Source of the DNA: Pedobacter caeni
Lineage (GTDB): Bacteria > Bacteroidota > Bacteroidia > Sphingobacteriales > Sphingobacteriaceae
Direction: 5' to 3'
NCBI RefSeq assembly: GCF_900129215.1
Contig: NZ_FQUQ01000004.1
Location: 62,001 to 126,000, forward strand
Length of the DNA: 64,000 bases
Position numbers and translations under genes: made by a program
Part shown: positions 53,403-62,554 of the stretch, piece by piece
Numbering within the stretch: position 1 is the first letter of the stretch
Layout of the letters: every line of letters begins with the position of its first letter
The notes under the pieces: generated by a model
The model's input: only the letters and a program-made list of their open reading frames with translations
What the model was told of the DNA's origin: nothing
Database searches by the model: none

Positions 53403-54521
53403 ATGCAGATTTTAGCAGTATCCGATTCAAAGACAAAAAGAGAATTTTTAAACGTTGCCCGTTTTCTATATAAAGGTGATCCCAATTGGATCTGTCCGCT
53501 GGACCCTGAAATTGAGCAAATATTCGACGCGAAGAAAAACCCTTTCTTTAAACACGGTAAATGCACACGCTGGATTTTAAAAGACGATCAGGGAAACACC
53601 ATCGGCCGGGTGGCTGCTTTTGTCAATGATAAAAAAGCACACCAATATGAACAACCTACCGGCGGTATGGGTTTCTTTGAATGTATCAACGATAAAGCTG
53701 CCGCTTTCCTCCTGTTCGATACGGCAAAATCCTGGCTACAGGAACAGGGAATGGAGGCCATGGATGGCCCCATCAATTTCGGGGAGAACGATTCCTTCTG
53801 GGGATTACTCGTAGAAGGCTTTACACCCCCTTCTTACGGCATGAATTACAACCATGCATACTATCACAGCTTTTTTAAAGATTATGGATTTGAGACAGCC
53901 TATGAGCAAATCACCAATCACCTGGCAGTACGTAAACCTTTCCCGGAACGTTTTACAAAAATCGCCAACTGGGTAGCCAATAAGCCAGGTTATACTTTTG
54001 AATACTTTTCAAAGAAAAACTCTTCAAAGTATGTACAGGACCTGATGGAGATCTACAATGATGGATGGCAGGATTTTGAAAACTTCGTGCCCATCAAAAA
54101 AGAAACTTTAGAAGAGAGTTTTAAGAAGATGGAGGCCATTATGGACGAGAAGCTGATCTGGTTTGCCTATGTGAACGGTGAACCGGCCTCTTTTGTGGTG
54201 ATCATTCCCGATGCGAATCAGATGATCAAGGGTTTCCATGGAAAATTAGGCCTGATAGAAAAGCTGACTTTTCTTTACAAGCGCTGGGTTGGAGTGAGCA
54301 GGATGCGTGCGATTGTCATGGGCACTAAGAAAGCTTATCAGAAACACGGACTTGAATCTGCACTATTCATTAAACTGAAAGAGTATGTGCTGCCTTTAAA
54401 CCAGTATGACGAACTGGAGCTTTCCTGGGTTGGAGATTTTAACGATAAAATGCTTTCTATTCACGAAGCAACAGGTGCCACTTTTGGTAAGCGACACCTG
54501 ACACTACGTAAGGTCTTCTAA
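53403..54521 (+). CDS. GNAT-fold protein of Bacteroidota type, unknown
   Basis: A 372-residue cytoplasmic protein. The beginning (VARFLYKGDPNWICPLDPEI) and the middle (DGPINFGENDSFWGLLVEGF) are strongly patterned and belong to a conserved family. The second half (EIYNDGWQDFENFVPI, then LKEYVLPLNQYDELELSWVGDFNDKM) resembles a GNAT-like fold in FemABX-type proteins. The donor and acceptor are unknown. It has a GCATGC-overlapping ATG start and a terminator directly before it. Confidence 0.8.
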   Translation: MQILAVSDSKTKREFLNVARFLYKGDPNWICPLDPEIEQIFDAKKNPFFKHGKCTRWILKDDQGNTIGRVAAFVNDKKAHQYEQPTGGMGFFECINDKAAAFLLFDTAKSWLQEQGMEAMDGPINFGENDSFWGLLVEGFTPPSYGMNYNHAYYHSFFKDYGFETAYEQITNHLAVRKPFPERFTKIANWVANKPGYTFEYFSKKNSSKYVQDLMEIYNDGWQDFENFVPIKKETLEESFKKMEAIMDEKLIWFAYVNGEPASFVVIIPDANQMIKGFHGKLGLIEKLTFLYKRWVGVSRMRAIVMGTKKAYQKHGLESALFIKLKEYVLPLNQYDELELSWVGDFNDKMLSIHEATGATFGKRHLTLRKVF

Positions 54522-54525
54522 AAGC

Positions 54526-54855
54526 TTATTTTTCTCTGATTTCTTCATAGAGGTCAATCACCTTCTTCTGAAGTTTGATGATCTCTTCTTCTCTCAAAGA
54601 AAGTTTATCTTTCAGGCTATTGATTTCTTCAAAATTAAGTGACTGTGGGTTCTCTCCTTCTTTAGAGATGATGTCCATAGTCGATACTGCAAACAGGTTT
54701 GCAATTTGTTCTAATCTTGAGATGTTAATATCTGTGATACCAGTTTCGATTTTAGAAAAGGCAGGAATAGAAATATTTAGACGTTTAGCCACTTCCCCTT
54801 GGCTCCAGCCATTTTTCTGGCGTAGTTGTCTAATGTTTTTTCCAATGATATTCAT
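54526..54855 (-). CDS. XRE-family transcriptional regulator
   Basis: A 109-residue protein with an HTH_3 domain in residues 5-65 (LRQKNGWSQGEVAKRLNISI, FSKIETGITDINISRLEQIA) and a C-terminal coiled coil (EINSLKDKLSLREEEIIKLQKKV), presumably for dimerisation. It is separated by 41 nt from the Mpl gene. Targets unknown. Confidence 0.9.
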   Translation of the reverse strand: MNIIGKNIRQLRQKNGWSQGEVAKRLNISIPAFSKIETGITDINISRLEQIANLFAVSTMDIISKEGENPQSLNFEEINSLKDKLSLREEEIIKLQKKVIDLYEEIREK

Positions 54856-54896
54856 GTGATTAATTTAGGTGTATTGTTAACAGTTAGTACTTTAAT

Positions 54897-56252
54897 TTAT
54901 TTTGTATTCAACTCGCGTGCCAATTTCACCAAATCCAGTCCACCAAAATTCCCGGAGCTCATTAACAATAAGTTAGTACCAACAAAATTCAACCCTAATA
55001 AGTAATCTTTAAGCGCATCTGAATTATTAAAAAACTGCAATTCCTTACGCTGAAACGCCATTTGAACCTCAATTTCGCTAAAAGGTTTAATCTTTTTATG
55101 TTCAAAAGTTTTTTCATCAATATATACAATTGCCGTATCAGCCTGTATCATCGTGTTCGCATATTGTGCTAAAAAATCTTTATTCAAACTACTAAATGTA
55201 TGTAACTCTATACACGCTACCAATTTCCTTTCAGTAAATTGAGTTTTCACGGCCTGAATAGTCGCTTGCAGTTTTGACGGGGAATGTGCGAAGTCCTTAT
55301 AGACATTTGTCTGATCAGTTTTACTCAGCAATTCCAGCCTTTTTGCAGCTCCTGTAAAGGAAGAAATGGCCGCATTAAACTGCTCATCACTTAACTCTAA
55401 AGCATTACAAACCAACCTGGCCGCATTGAGGTTCATCAAGTTATGATTTCCAAAGACATTTAAGACCGTGTGATCAGGCAACAGGGAAGTTATACCATCT
55501 TTCACCTCATGCTGAGGAATTTCATAACCTATTTTTTCTACATTGGCGGTCGACTTCAGGACCATTTGATTCAATTCTTCATCTTCCCTGCAGTAAATCA
55601 GCTGACCACCTGGTTGAATGGTATCGATAAACAGCTCAAACTGGCGCGTATAATCTTCAAAAGTAGGGAACACATTGATGTGGTCCCAAGCGATTCCACT
55701 GATCACGCCGATATTTGCCTTATACAAATGGAACTTTGGCCTCCTGTCAATAGGAGAAGCCAGGTATTCATCTCCCTCAATAATGATCAGCGGAGCGGAA
55801 TCCGTTACCTTTACCATGGTATCAAATCCTGCCAGTTGTGCACCCACCAGGTAATCAAAATCCCTGTTGTAATAATTTAATACGTGCAGGATCATGGAAG
55901 TAATGGTCGTTTTGCCATGACTTCCACCAATCACCACGCGAAGTTTATCTTTTGTCTGCTCATAAATATACTCCGGATAAGAGTAAATTTTCAGTCCCAG
56001 TTCCTGGGCCTTCAATAACTCCGGATTATCCAGCAAAGCATGCATTCCCAGAATCACCACATCTAAATCAGCCGTAATGCGACTGGCATCCCATCCCATA
56101 TTTTCAGGCAGGATACCATGCCTGGCAAGCCTGCTTACAGAAGGTTCAAAGATAACGTCATCAGATCCCGTTACCTGATATCCTTTTTTATGTAATGCAA
56201 TGGCAAGATTGTGCATGGCACTGCCACCGATAGCTATAAAATGTACGCGCAT
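54897..56252 (-). CDS. mpl: Mpl-type UDP-N-acetylmuramate-peptide ligase
   Basis: A 451-residue Mur ligase with the N-terminal Rossmann domain (MRVHFIAIGGSAMHNLA), the ATP-binding loop GGSHGKTT near residues 109-116, the central EGDEY and WDHINVF, and the C-terminal DFAHSPSKL. Mpl joins recycled tripeptide to UDP-MurNAc in peptidoglycan recycling; it differs from MurC in its N-terminal GSAMHNLA motif. A near -7 box (TATCATTG, one mismatch) lies four nt before the ATG. Confidence 0.9.
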   Translation of the reverse strand: MRVHFIAIGGSAMHNLAIALHKKGYQVTGSDDVIFEPSVSRLARHGILPENMGWDASRITADLDVVILGMHALLDNPELLKAQELGLKIYSYPEYIYEQTKDKLRVVIGGSHGKTTITSMILHVLNYYNRDFDYLVGAQLAGFDTMVKVTDSAPLIIIEGDEYLASPIDRRPKFHLYKANIGVISGIAWDHINVFPTFEDYTRQFELFIDTIQPGGQLIYCREDEELNQMVLKSTANVEKIGYEIPQHEVKDGITSLLPDHTVLNVFGNHNLMNLNAARLVCNALELSDEQFNAAISSFTGAAKRLELLSKTDQTNVYKDFAHSPSKLQATIQAVKTQFTERKLVACIELHTFSSLNKDFLAQYANTMIQADTAIVYIDEKTFEHKKIKPFSEIEVQMAFQRKELQFFNNSDALKDYLLGLNFVGTNLLLMSSGNFGGLDLVKLARELNTK

Positions 56253-56278
56253 ATTTCAATGATAAAAATGAATAAATT

Positions 56279-56296
56279 ATACCGCCGGAGCGGTAT
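56279..56296 (-). terminator. Possible terminator between prmA and mpl
   Basis: Stem ATACCGC/GCGGTAT (56279-56285 with 56290-56296) with a CGGA loop, starting in the prmA stop codon. The tail on the minus strand is only A/T rich, so it is a weak candidate. Confidence 0.4.
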
Positions 56297-57135
56297 TAAT
56301 CTTTTTTAAAGCGGGCAGCAACCCATTCTCCGATTTTCTTATGATCGACATACCTGATCTGGAATTTCTCACATTCAGCCTTGATCATGTCCAGGTCCGG
56401 CGTTTCATAAAAGCCACTGAAAAAGATGCTACCGCCAGGATTCAGTACCGAAGCATATACTTCAATCTGATCCAATAAAATATTCCTGTTGATATTGGCA
56501 AGAATGACCTCAAAAGGTCCCGCCGGAATTGTTTCTTTTCCGCCACATGCAGCAGTAATATTGCTGATCTGATTGAGTGCGGAATTCTCTAAAGTACTTT
56601 GGTAACACACCTCATCATTGTCTATCGCAACCAATGATGACGCTCCTTTTTTGGAAGCCAGAATAGCCAGAATTCCTGTTCCACAGCCCATATCAAGAAC
56701 GGTCTTGTCCTGAACATCATCCGACAGGATATACTGCATCATCATCGTAGTGGTCTGATGATGTCCTGTACCGAAAGCCATTTTAGGATCAATCACGATC
56801 TCGTAGGGATATTGAGGTTGTGCTTCATGAAAAGTGGCCCTTACATAACACTGATCGTCAATGATCAGGGGCTCAAAATTCTTCTCCCACTCTTCATTCC
56901 AGTTTTCCGCAGCAATTTCTGTGATGGTGTAATTGGATTCAAATTCCCCCTCATACCTGGCCAGAACATCGCCAAGGTTTTCCTTCTTATAACTATCGAA
57001 ATCAATAAATGCGGCAAATCCATTTTCAGTATCTTCAAATGTATTGTAACCGATTTCTGCCAGATCACTGATCAGCAGATCCTGCTGATATGCTTCTATC
57101 GCTGTAAAGCTGAATGTTACCTGTATATACTGCAT
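56296..57135 (-). CDS. prmA: Ribosomal protein L11 methyltransferase
   Basis: A 279-residue SAM-dependent methyltransferase that modifies ribosomal protein L11. The SAM site DMGCGTGILAILASKKG lies near residue 145, and ANINRNILLDQIE is the catalytic NxNR-like stretch. The N-terminal substrate-recognition domain (about 1-60) is complete. Its ATG overlaps the tpiA stop by one nt, so it is co-transcribed with tpiA. Confidence 0.94.
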   Translation of the reverse strand: MQYIQVTFSFTAIEAYQQDLLISDLAEIGYNTFEDTENGFAAFIDFDSYKKENLGDVLARYEGEFESNYTITEIAAENWNEEWEKNFEPLIIDDQCYVRATFHEAQPQYPYEIVIDPKMAFGTGHHQTTTMMMQYILSDDVQDKTVLDMGCGTGILAILASKKGASSLVAIDNDEVCYQSTLENSALNQISNITAACGGKETIPAGPFEVILANINRNILLDQIEVYASVLNPGGSIFFSGFYETPDLDMIKAECEKFQIRYVDHKKIGEWVAARFKKD

Positions 57136-57899
57136 TAAGAATTGAAAGTTTTAACGATGTCTACAAAATCTCTGGATTTCAATGATGCACCACCAATCAG
57201 GCCACCATCAATATCCGGCTGAGCAAATAACTCGGCTGCATTTTTCGGGTTGGCACTTCCACCATAAAGGATAGAAGTCGCTTCTGCAATCTCCTGACCA
57301 TATTTAGCTGCAATTTCTTTACGGATATAGGCATGAACTTCCTGAGCCTGGTCTGATGTTGCCGTTAAGCCTGTACCAATTGCCCATACCGGCTCATAAG
57401 CGATGACCAGTTTAGAAAAATCTGCAGCCTCCAGGCCAAAAACACCTTGCTCAAGCTGAGATTTAAGCACCTCAAAATAACTTCCGTTGTTTCTTTCGTC
57501 TAAAGTCTCTCCGATACAGAAAATCGGGGTTAATCCGTTTTTCAAAGCAATCGTTGTTTTCTGAGCCAGTAAGGCATCGCTTTCTGCAAAGTACTGACGT
57601 CTTTCAGAGTGTCCGATGATCACATATTCGCAACCTACAGATTTGATCATCTTTGCAGAGATCTCTCCCGTAAAAGCACCACTTTCGTTCTGGTGACAAT
57701 TCTGAGCACCAATCTTAACGGTTTCGCCACCTAGTTTTGCCAAACTGTTTAAATGAATATAAGGCGAGCAGATGATGGCGATCTGATCCCCTTTTTTCTC
57801 ATCTCTTACCATATTTACAATTTCTGAAAACAAGGATACACCTTCGGCGTAATCCAGGTTCATTTTCCAATTTCCGGCAACAATCTTTTTTCTGGTCAT
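57135..57899 (-). CDS. tpiA: Triose-phosphate isomerase
   Basis: A 254-residue glycolytic enzyme interconverting dihydroxyacetone phosphate and glyceraldehyde 3-phosphate. GNWKMN (residues 10-15) contains the active-site Lys, VIIGHSERRQ the catalytic His, AYEPVWAIGTG the catalytic Glu, and LYGGSANPKNA the phosphate loop. Length is standard. It is followed by prmA with a one-nt overlap. Confidence 0.97.
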   Translation of the reverse strand: MTRKKIVAGNWKMNLDYAEGVSLFSEIVNMVRDEKKGDQIAIICSPYIHLNSLAKLGGETVKIGAQNCHQNESGAFTGEISAKMIKSVGCEYVIIGHSERRQYFAESDALLAQKTTIALKNGLTPIFCIGETLDERNNGSYFEVLKSQLEQGVFGLEAADFSKLVIAYEPVWAIGTGLTATSDQAQEVHAYIRKEIAAKYGQEIAEATSILYGGSANPKNAAELFAQPDIDGGLIGGASLKSRDFVDIVKTFNS

Positions 57900-57963
57900 A
57901 TATTTATTGTTTTAGCGCGCATGAGGCAAATCAGCACCTCAATTCTGCTGGTTTTTCTATTGA

Positions 57964-59130
57964 TTAATGTCTGTAAGCCTGAGTCAGCTCAAAGACTTCT
58001 TTTAAAATGTTTCTTTCTATTTCGTCGAATGGTGTTTTTCTCCGCTCAAAGACCTTCTCTGTGGTTTCGAACATCTTATCCAGCTGATAGGTCTCAAAGC
58101 CATCTGCACCGCCCCAGCCAAAGTCAGGGATAAAGTTTTTGGGGAATCCGGAACCAAAAACATTGGCACTTACGCCAACTACTGTTCCGGTATTGAACAT
58201 GGTATTGATGCCGCATTTGGCATGGTCGGCCATGATCATCCCACAAAATTGCAAGCCCGTTTTACGAAGGCCTTCTGTTGCATAATCCCAGAGTTTGACC
58301 TCTGCATAATTATTTTTAAGGTTGGAATTATTGGTATCCGCGCCGATATTACACCATTGACCCAATACAGAGTTTCCCAGGTAACCTTCGTGGCCTTTGC
58401 CGGAATACCCCCAGATGACGGCATTATTGATCTCTCCACCTACCCTGCTAAAAGGCCCGATGGTGGTTTGTCCGTAGATTTTAGCACCCATCTTTACCTG
58501 TGAATCATGACAAAGTGCAAAAGAACCCCTGATGTGTGATCCTTCCCAAACCTGACTGTTCTTTCCAATATAGATTGGTCCGTTCAGGCTATTGAATGTT
58601 GAACATTCTGCACCTCCACCTTCTTCAACGAAAATATCGTCCCCAAGCAAAGTATTGGTATGGCTCAACAACTGGGATGTTCTTCCTTTTGTCAGTAAAG
58701 CAAAATCTCTCTTCAACTCTCCATCATTGTTCCTGAAGATATCTTCCGGATGATAAATTCTGATCAGCTCCTGCTCATAAGCTACAGGTGCTAAAGTTAA
58801 AGCCTGTTCCAATTGCATACCCGCTGATCCGCGATAAGCGATCACCAGGTCCTGTTGTTTCAAAACCTCTCCTTCAGCAAGTTTGTCGATGGCTTCCAGC
58901 AATCCGGAATCAGGACATACCGACCCGTTAATAGCCAGGGTAGCAGCCGCTTGAGCCGGATATTTAACCGAAAGATAAGGAGTAGTCAAAAAACCCGCAG
59001 TTGCATCCAGGTGCTTCTCCCATTTTTGAGCGATGGTTAAAATTCCTACACGGAGGTCAGCAACCGGTCTGGTAAAAGATAACGGGCGAAGGGATAGCCA
59101 GGCATTATCATCAAATAAATTGATTGTCAT
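57964..59130 (-). CDS. GlmU-like sugar-nucleotide/hexapeptide protein
   Basis: A 388-residue protein of the alternative Bacteroidota GlmU family (TIGR03991-like). The N-terminal half resembles a nucleotidyltransferase without the standard GxGTRM loop; the second half is a left-handed beta-helix of hexapeptide repeats (IYIGKNSQVWEGSHIRG, GAKIYGQTTIGPFSRVGG, GQWCNIGADTNNSNLKNN) as in acetyltransferases. It probably acts in UDP-GlcNAc formation, but no activity can be read from sequence. The C-terminus is helical. It begins 64 nt downstream of tpiA's start on the other side of the strand order. Confidence 0.85.
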   Translation of the reverse strand: MTINLFDDNAWLSLRPLSFTRPVADLRVGILTIAQKWEKHLDATAGFLTTPYLSVKYPAQAAATLAINGSVCPDSGLLEAIDKLAEGEVLKQQDLVIAYRGSAGMQLEQALTLAPVAYEQELIRIYHPEDIFRNNDGELKRDFALLTKGRTSQLLSHTNTLLGDDIFVEEGGGAECSTFNSLNGPIYIGKNSQVWEGSHIRGSFALCHDSQVKMGAKIYGQTTIGPFSRVGGEINNAVIWGYSGKGHEGYLGNSVLGQWCNIGADTNNSNLKNNYAEVKLWDYATEGLRKTGLQFCGMIMADHAKCGINTMFNTGTVVGVSANVFGSGFPKNFIPDFGWGGADGFETYQLDKMFETTEKVFERRKTPFDEIERNILKEVFELTQAYRH

Positions 59131-59144
59131 AAGCTACAAAAATA

Positions 59145-59175
59145 AAAAAAGTCCCGAAGCAACAGCATCGGGACT
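59145..59175 (-). terminator. Terminator after the L31 gene
   Basis: Stem AGTCCCGA/TCGGGACT (59150-59157 with 59168-59175) followed by seven T residues on the minus strand. Confidence 0.85.
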
Positions 59176-59201
59176 TAAAATAATTACCTTTTTTGGTGGA
59201 A

Positions 59202-59450
59202 TTACTTCTTAGCGTAACGAGTTTTAAATTTATCGATACGACCAGCAGTATCTACCAACTTCATTTTACCAGTATAGAAAGGGTGTGAAGTGTGTGAAAT
59301 CTCTAATTTGTAAAGAGGATATTCGTTACCATCTTCCCACTGAATTGATTCTTTAGTATCTACACAAGATTTAGTTAGAAAAGAATATTCGTTTGACATA
59401 TCTTTAAATACTACAAATCTATAGTTTGATGGATGCAGATCTTTTTTCAT
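59202..59450 (-). CDS. rpmE2: 50S ribosomal protein L31 type B
   Basis: An 82-residue ribosomal protein. MKKDLHPSNYRFVVFKDMS and LEISHTSHPFYTGKMKLVDT are strongly conserved. It has no CxxC zinc pairs, which identifies the zinc-independent type B form used in low zinc. Its own terminator follows. Confidence 0.95.
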   Translation of the reverse strand: MKKDLHPSNYRFVVFKDMSNEYSFLTKSCVDTKESIQWEDGNEYPLYKLEISHTSHPFYTGKMKLVDTAGRIDKFKTRYAKK

Positions 59451-59547
59451 AATGTTTATATATTATTATATTTCCTTATTTCTCGCTTATTTTTAAGGTT
59501 GCAAATATCCTAAAATTATTTTTCATTAGCAAGTAAGTGTGGAAAAA

Positions 59548-59835
59548 TTATCTACTATACTTTTTCCGGGTTTCAATTTTCTCTTTTTGCCTTGCCAAAT
59601 AGGCATCAGCGATGACTTCAGCAGAGGGCAGCTCAGAATTACTGATCAGCAGTTGCTTCAATTTATCCTCATTTACATCTGTACGGTACAATATATTCAT
59701 CATTTTGGAGATGTCATTGTCCAGCAGATAGGCAAAAGCCTGTACCAGTCTTTCTCTTAACAAAGCTTCCGATACTAAATCCTCAATCTCAAAATCCCGG
59801 CTGATGATGGTACTTAACGATTTCAGGTCTTCCAT
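59548..59835 (-). CDS. Small conserved-type protein after methylmalonyl-CoA epimerase
   Basis: A 95-residue helical protein starting at ATG 59835 (MEDLKSLSTIISRDFE), which overlaps the epimerase stop by one nt; a longer frame starting at 59904 lies inside the epimerase gene. The sequence (LVQAFAYLLDNDISKMMNIL, AEVIADAYLARQKEKIE) has no motif I recognise. Translational coupling suggests a role linked to the epimerase or just shared expression. Confidence 0.7.
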   Translation of the reverse strand: MEDLKSLSTIISRDFEIEDLVSEALLRERLVQAFAYLLDNDISKMMNILYRTDVNEDKLKQLLISNSELPSAEVIADAYLARQKEKIETRKKYSR

Positions 59836-60242
59836 TATTCCGTTTTTATTTCCTGACACAATTCTACCAGGACTCCGTTTGTTCCTTTTGGATGCAGGAA
59901 ACAAACCAGCTTATTGTCGGCCCCTTTTTTAGGCTGCTCATTTAATAAGGTAAAGCCTTCTCCCCTCAGCCGCTCCATTTCTGCCTGAATGTCTTCCACA
60001 TCAAAAGCAATGTGATGAATTCCCTCCCCTCTTTTTTCCAGGAACTTCGCAATCGGACTGTCCTCGTTTGTAGCAGCCAACAATTCGATCTTGTTTTCTC
60101 CGGTTTTGAAAAAAGCGGCATTCACCCCTTCTGAAGCCACCTCTTCTTTTTTATAGCAAGCGGTATTTAATAACTTTTCGTAAAGATCGCAGGATAAATC
60201 CAGGTCCTTTACGGCAATACCTATATGCTCAATCTTCCTCAT
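59835..60242 (-). CDS. mce: Methylmalonyl-CoA epimerase
   Basis: A 135-residue metal-dependent enzyme of the vicinal oxygen chelate fold that interconverts R and S methylmalonyl-CoA in propionate metabolism. Two VOC repeats are visible: KIEHIGIAVKDLDLSCDLYE with the first metal His, and GEGIHHIAFDVEDIQAEMER with the next His, ending in NGVLVELCQ with the Glu ligand. Length is standard. Confidence 0.94.
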   Translation of the reverse strand: MRKIEHIGIAVKDLDLSCDLYEKLLNTACYKKEEVASEGVNAAFFKTGENKIELLAATNEDSPIAKFLEKRGEGIHHIAFDVEDIQAEMERLRGEGFTLLNEQPKKGADNKLVCFLHPKGTNGVLVELCQEIKTE

Positions 60243-60332
60243 ATTTGTTTAAACGGTTAGAAAAATGTAAAAATGCATGTTTTAACTATACGGTCATAGC
60301 TATTATTTATTATTGTTGGCATTCTTTTTTCG

Positions 60333-60340
60333 TACCTTTG
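60333..60340 (+). promoter_or_regulatory. -7 promoter box of the isc genes
   Basis: TACCTTTG is a full TAnnTTTG match, with TTG at 60313-60315 17 nt upstream as a -33 candidate. The leader to the iscS ATG is about 22 nt. Confidence 0.6.
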
Positions 60341-60366
60341 TGTATTAATAAGAATAAATATATACG

Positions 60367-61578
60367 ATGGAACTTCCTATTTACTTAGATAACAATGCGA
60401 CTACTCCTCTTGATCCAAGGGTTTTAGAAGCGATGCTACCATATTTCACCAGCAAATTTGGTAATGCTGCCAGCCGTAACCATGCTTTTGGATGGGTTGC
60501 TGAAGAAGGTGTTGACTACGCCCGTGAACAGGCCGCAAAACTGATTGGCTGTACTGAAAAAGAAATCATCTTTACCTCAGGCGCAACAGAAGCAGACAAT
60601 TTAGGTATCAAAGGGGTTTTTGAAATGTACTCAGATAAAGGTAATCATATCATTACCGCGACTACTGAACATAAAGCTGTTTTAGATACTTGTAAACACC
60701 TGGAGAAATTAGGTGCTAAAGTAACTTACCTGAAAGTGAAAGAAGATGGATTGATCGATCTTCAGGAACTGGAAGCAGCAATGACAGAACAAACGATCTT
60801 AGTCACCATCATGTATGGTAACAATGAGATCGGTGTGGTTCAGCCTGTTAAAGAAATCTCTGCAATTGCACATAAATTCGGTGCCTTATTCATGACAGAT
60901 GCAACACAGGCTGTAGGAAAGATTCCTGTAGATGTAAATGCAGACGGAATTGACTTAATGGCTTTCTCTGCACACAAAATGTACGGACCTAAAGGTGTTG
61001 GTGTATTATATGTACGTCGTAAAAACCCAAGGGTTAAAGTAACCGCACAGATTGACGGTGGTGGTCATGAGCGTGGCATGCGCTCAGGAACGTTAAATGT
61101 ACCTGGAATCGTTGGTTTAGGTAAAGCATGTGAGCTTTGTCGTCTGGAAATGGACGAAGAAGCAAAACGCTTATCTAAATTGAGAGATAAACTGGAAGCT
61201 TCATTGAGCCAGATGGAAGAAAGCTATGTAAATGGTAACGTAGAACACCGTTTACCACATGTAGCGAACATCTCCTTTAAATATGTAGAAGGTGAAGGCC
61301 TGATGATGGCGATGAAAGACTTGGCGGTATCTTCAGGTTCAGCTTGTACTTCAGCTTCACTGGAACCTTCTTATGTGTTAAAAAGCTTAGGTCTTTCGGA
61401 TGATTTAGCACACTCTTCTATCCGTTTCGGATTGGGTCGTTTTACGACTGAAGAAGAAATTGATTATGCTATTGAGAATACTAAAAAAGCAGTTAACCAC
61501 CTGAGAGATCTTTCTCCACTGTGGGAAATGTTTAAAGAAGGAATTGACTTAAGCAAAATTGAATGGGCAGAGCACTAA
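60367..61578 (+). CDS. iscS: Cysteine desulfurase
   Basis: A 403-residue PLP enzyme supplying sulfur for Fe-S cluster assembly. PLP Lys in AFSAHKMYGPKGVG near residue 205, catalytic Cys in SSGSACTSASLEPS near 327, and the start YLDNNATTPLDPRVL are diagnostic of the IscS/NifS group I. It heads a unit with iscU and iscA. Confidence 0.95.
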   Translation: MELPIYLDNNATTPLDPRVLEAMLPYFTSKFGNAASRNHAFGWVAEEGVDYAREQAAKLIGCTEKEIIFTSGATEADNLGIKGVFEMYSDKGNHIITATTEHKAVLDTCKHLEKLGAKVTYLKVKEDGLIDLQELEAAMTEQTILVTIMYGNNEIGVVQPVKEISAIAHKFGALFMTDATQAVGKIPVDVNADGIDLMAFSAHKMYGPKGVGVLYVRRKNPRVKVTAQIDGGGHERGMRSGTLNVPGIVGLGKACELCRLEMDEEAKRLSKLRDKLEASLSQMEESYVNGNVEHRLPHVANISFKYVEGEGLMMAMKDLAVSSGSACTSASLEPSYVLKSLGLSDDLAHSSIRFGLGRFTTEEEIDYAIENTKKAVNHLRDLSPLWEMFKEGIDLSKIEWAEH

Positions 61579-61644
61579 GCTTTACCCTTAAATAAACAAC
61601 ATTAAAATCAATCCCTCTGACCAGGGATGTGGAGGAAAAACAAA

Positions 61645-62058
61645 ATGGCATACTCAGAAAAAGTAATGGAACACTATACCAACCCCAGAAATGTTGGTAC
61701 TTTAAATAAAGATAGCAAATCTGTTGGAACAGGATTAGTTGGCGCACCTGAGTGCGGTGACGTGATGCGCCTTCAGATTGAAGTAGATGAGAACAATGTA
61801 ATTACAGATGCTAAATTCAAAACCTTTGGTTGCGGATCTGCAATTGCTTCTTCTTCTTTAGCTACAGAATGGTTAAAAGGAAAAACTGTGGACGAAGCGT
61901 TAACCATTGACAATATGGATATCGTGGAAGAACTGGCTTTACCTCCGGTAAAAATCCACTGTTCTGTATTGGCAGAAGATGCGATCAAATCAGCAATCAA
62001 CGATTACCGTGTTAAAAATGGTATGGAGCCGATTGCAATGCCAAAATCTCATCACTAG
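61645..62058 (+). CDS. iscU: Fe-S cluster assembly scaffold
   Basis: A 137-residue scaffold on which clusters are built. The three Cys ligands are in GAPECGDVM, KTFGCGSAIASSS and IHCSVLAEDA; LPPVKIHCSVL is the HscA-binding-type LPPVK motif. The start at 61645 (MAYSEKVM) is chosen; an ATG six codons upstream would add MWRKNK. It follows iscS by 66 nt. Confidence 0.96.
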   Translation: MAYSEKVMEHYTNPRNVGTLNKDSKSVGTGLVGAPECGDVMRLQIEVDENNVITDAKFKTFGCGSAIASSSLATEWLKGKTVDEALTIDNMDIVEELALPPVKIHCSVLAEDAIKSAINDYRVKNGMEPIAMPKSHH

Positions 62059-62125
62059 TTTTTTATCAGATTTTAGTTTGGTATAACATTTGAATTATCA
62101 TTCCTGAAATTAAATTTTATAAAAG

Positions 62126-62452
62126 ATGATTACGATAACCGATAAAGCGAAAAGCAAAATTGATCACCTGATGCAGGATTCGCATCTTGATGAAAAATAT
62201 TTTTTGCGCGTCTCTGTTAAAGGTGGAGGCTGCTCAGGTTTATCATACAATTTAGATTTTGATAACGAAGAGAAACCCGGAGATCAGTTTTTTGAAGACC
62301 GAGGAATAAGGATCGCATTAGACATGAAATCCTTCCTATATCTTGCAGGTACTGAACTTGACTTTACAGATGGTTTAAACGGAAAGGGATTTAACTTCAA
62401 TAATCCCAATGCAAGCCGCTCTTGCGGTTGCGGCGAAAGCTTTTCAGTTTAA
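62126..62452 (+). CDS. iscA: Fe-S assembly A-type protein
   Basis: A 108-residue HesB/IscA-type carrier protein. The conserved Cys residues are in GGGCSGLSYNL and SCGCGESFSV. Likely delivers clusters or iron to targets. It ends the isc unit; no hscA, hscB, fdx or iscR follows. Confidence 0.94.
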   Translation: MITITDKAKSKIDHLMQDSHLDEKYFLRVSVKGGGCSGLSYNLDFDNEEKPGDQFFEDRGIRIALDMKSFLYLAGTELDFTDGLNGKGFNFNNPNASRSCGCGESFSV

Positions 62453-62473
62453 CTGATAAACCTTATTTATTTT

Positions 62474-62498
62474 AAAGGGCACAATAGTGCCCTTTTTT
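62474..62498 (+). terminator. Terminator after iscA
   Basis: Perfect 9-bp stem AAAGGGCAC/GTGCCCTTT (62474-62482 with 62487-62495) with AATA loop and a T-run, 22 nt after the iscA stop. Confidence 0.9.
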
Positions 62499-62554
62499 CA
62501 TTTCCAAAGAAAAAAGTTTATCATTGTCCCTCCAATCAAACAAAACAAATCAAT

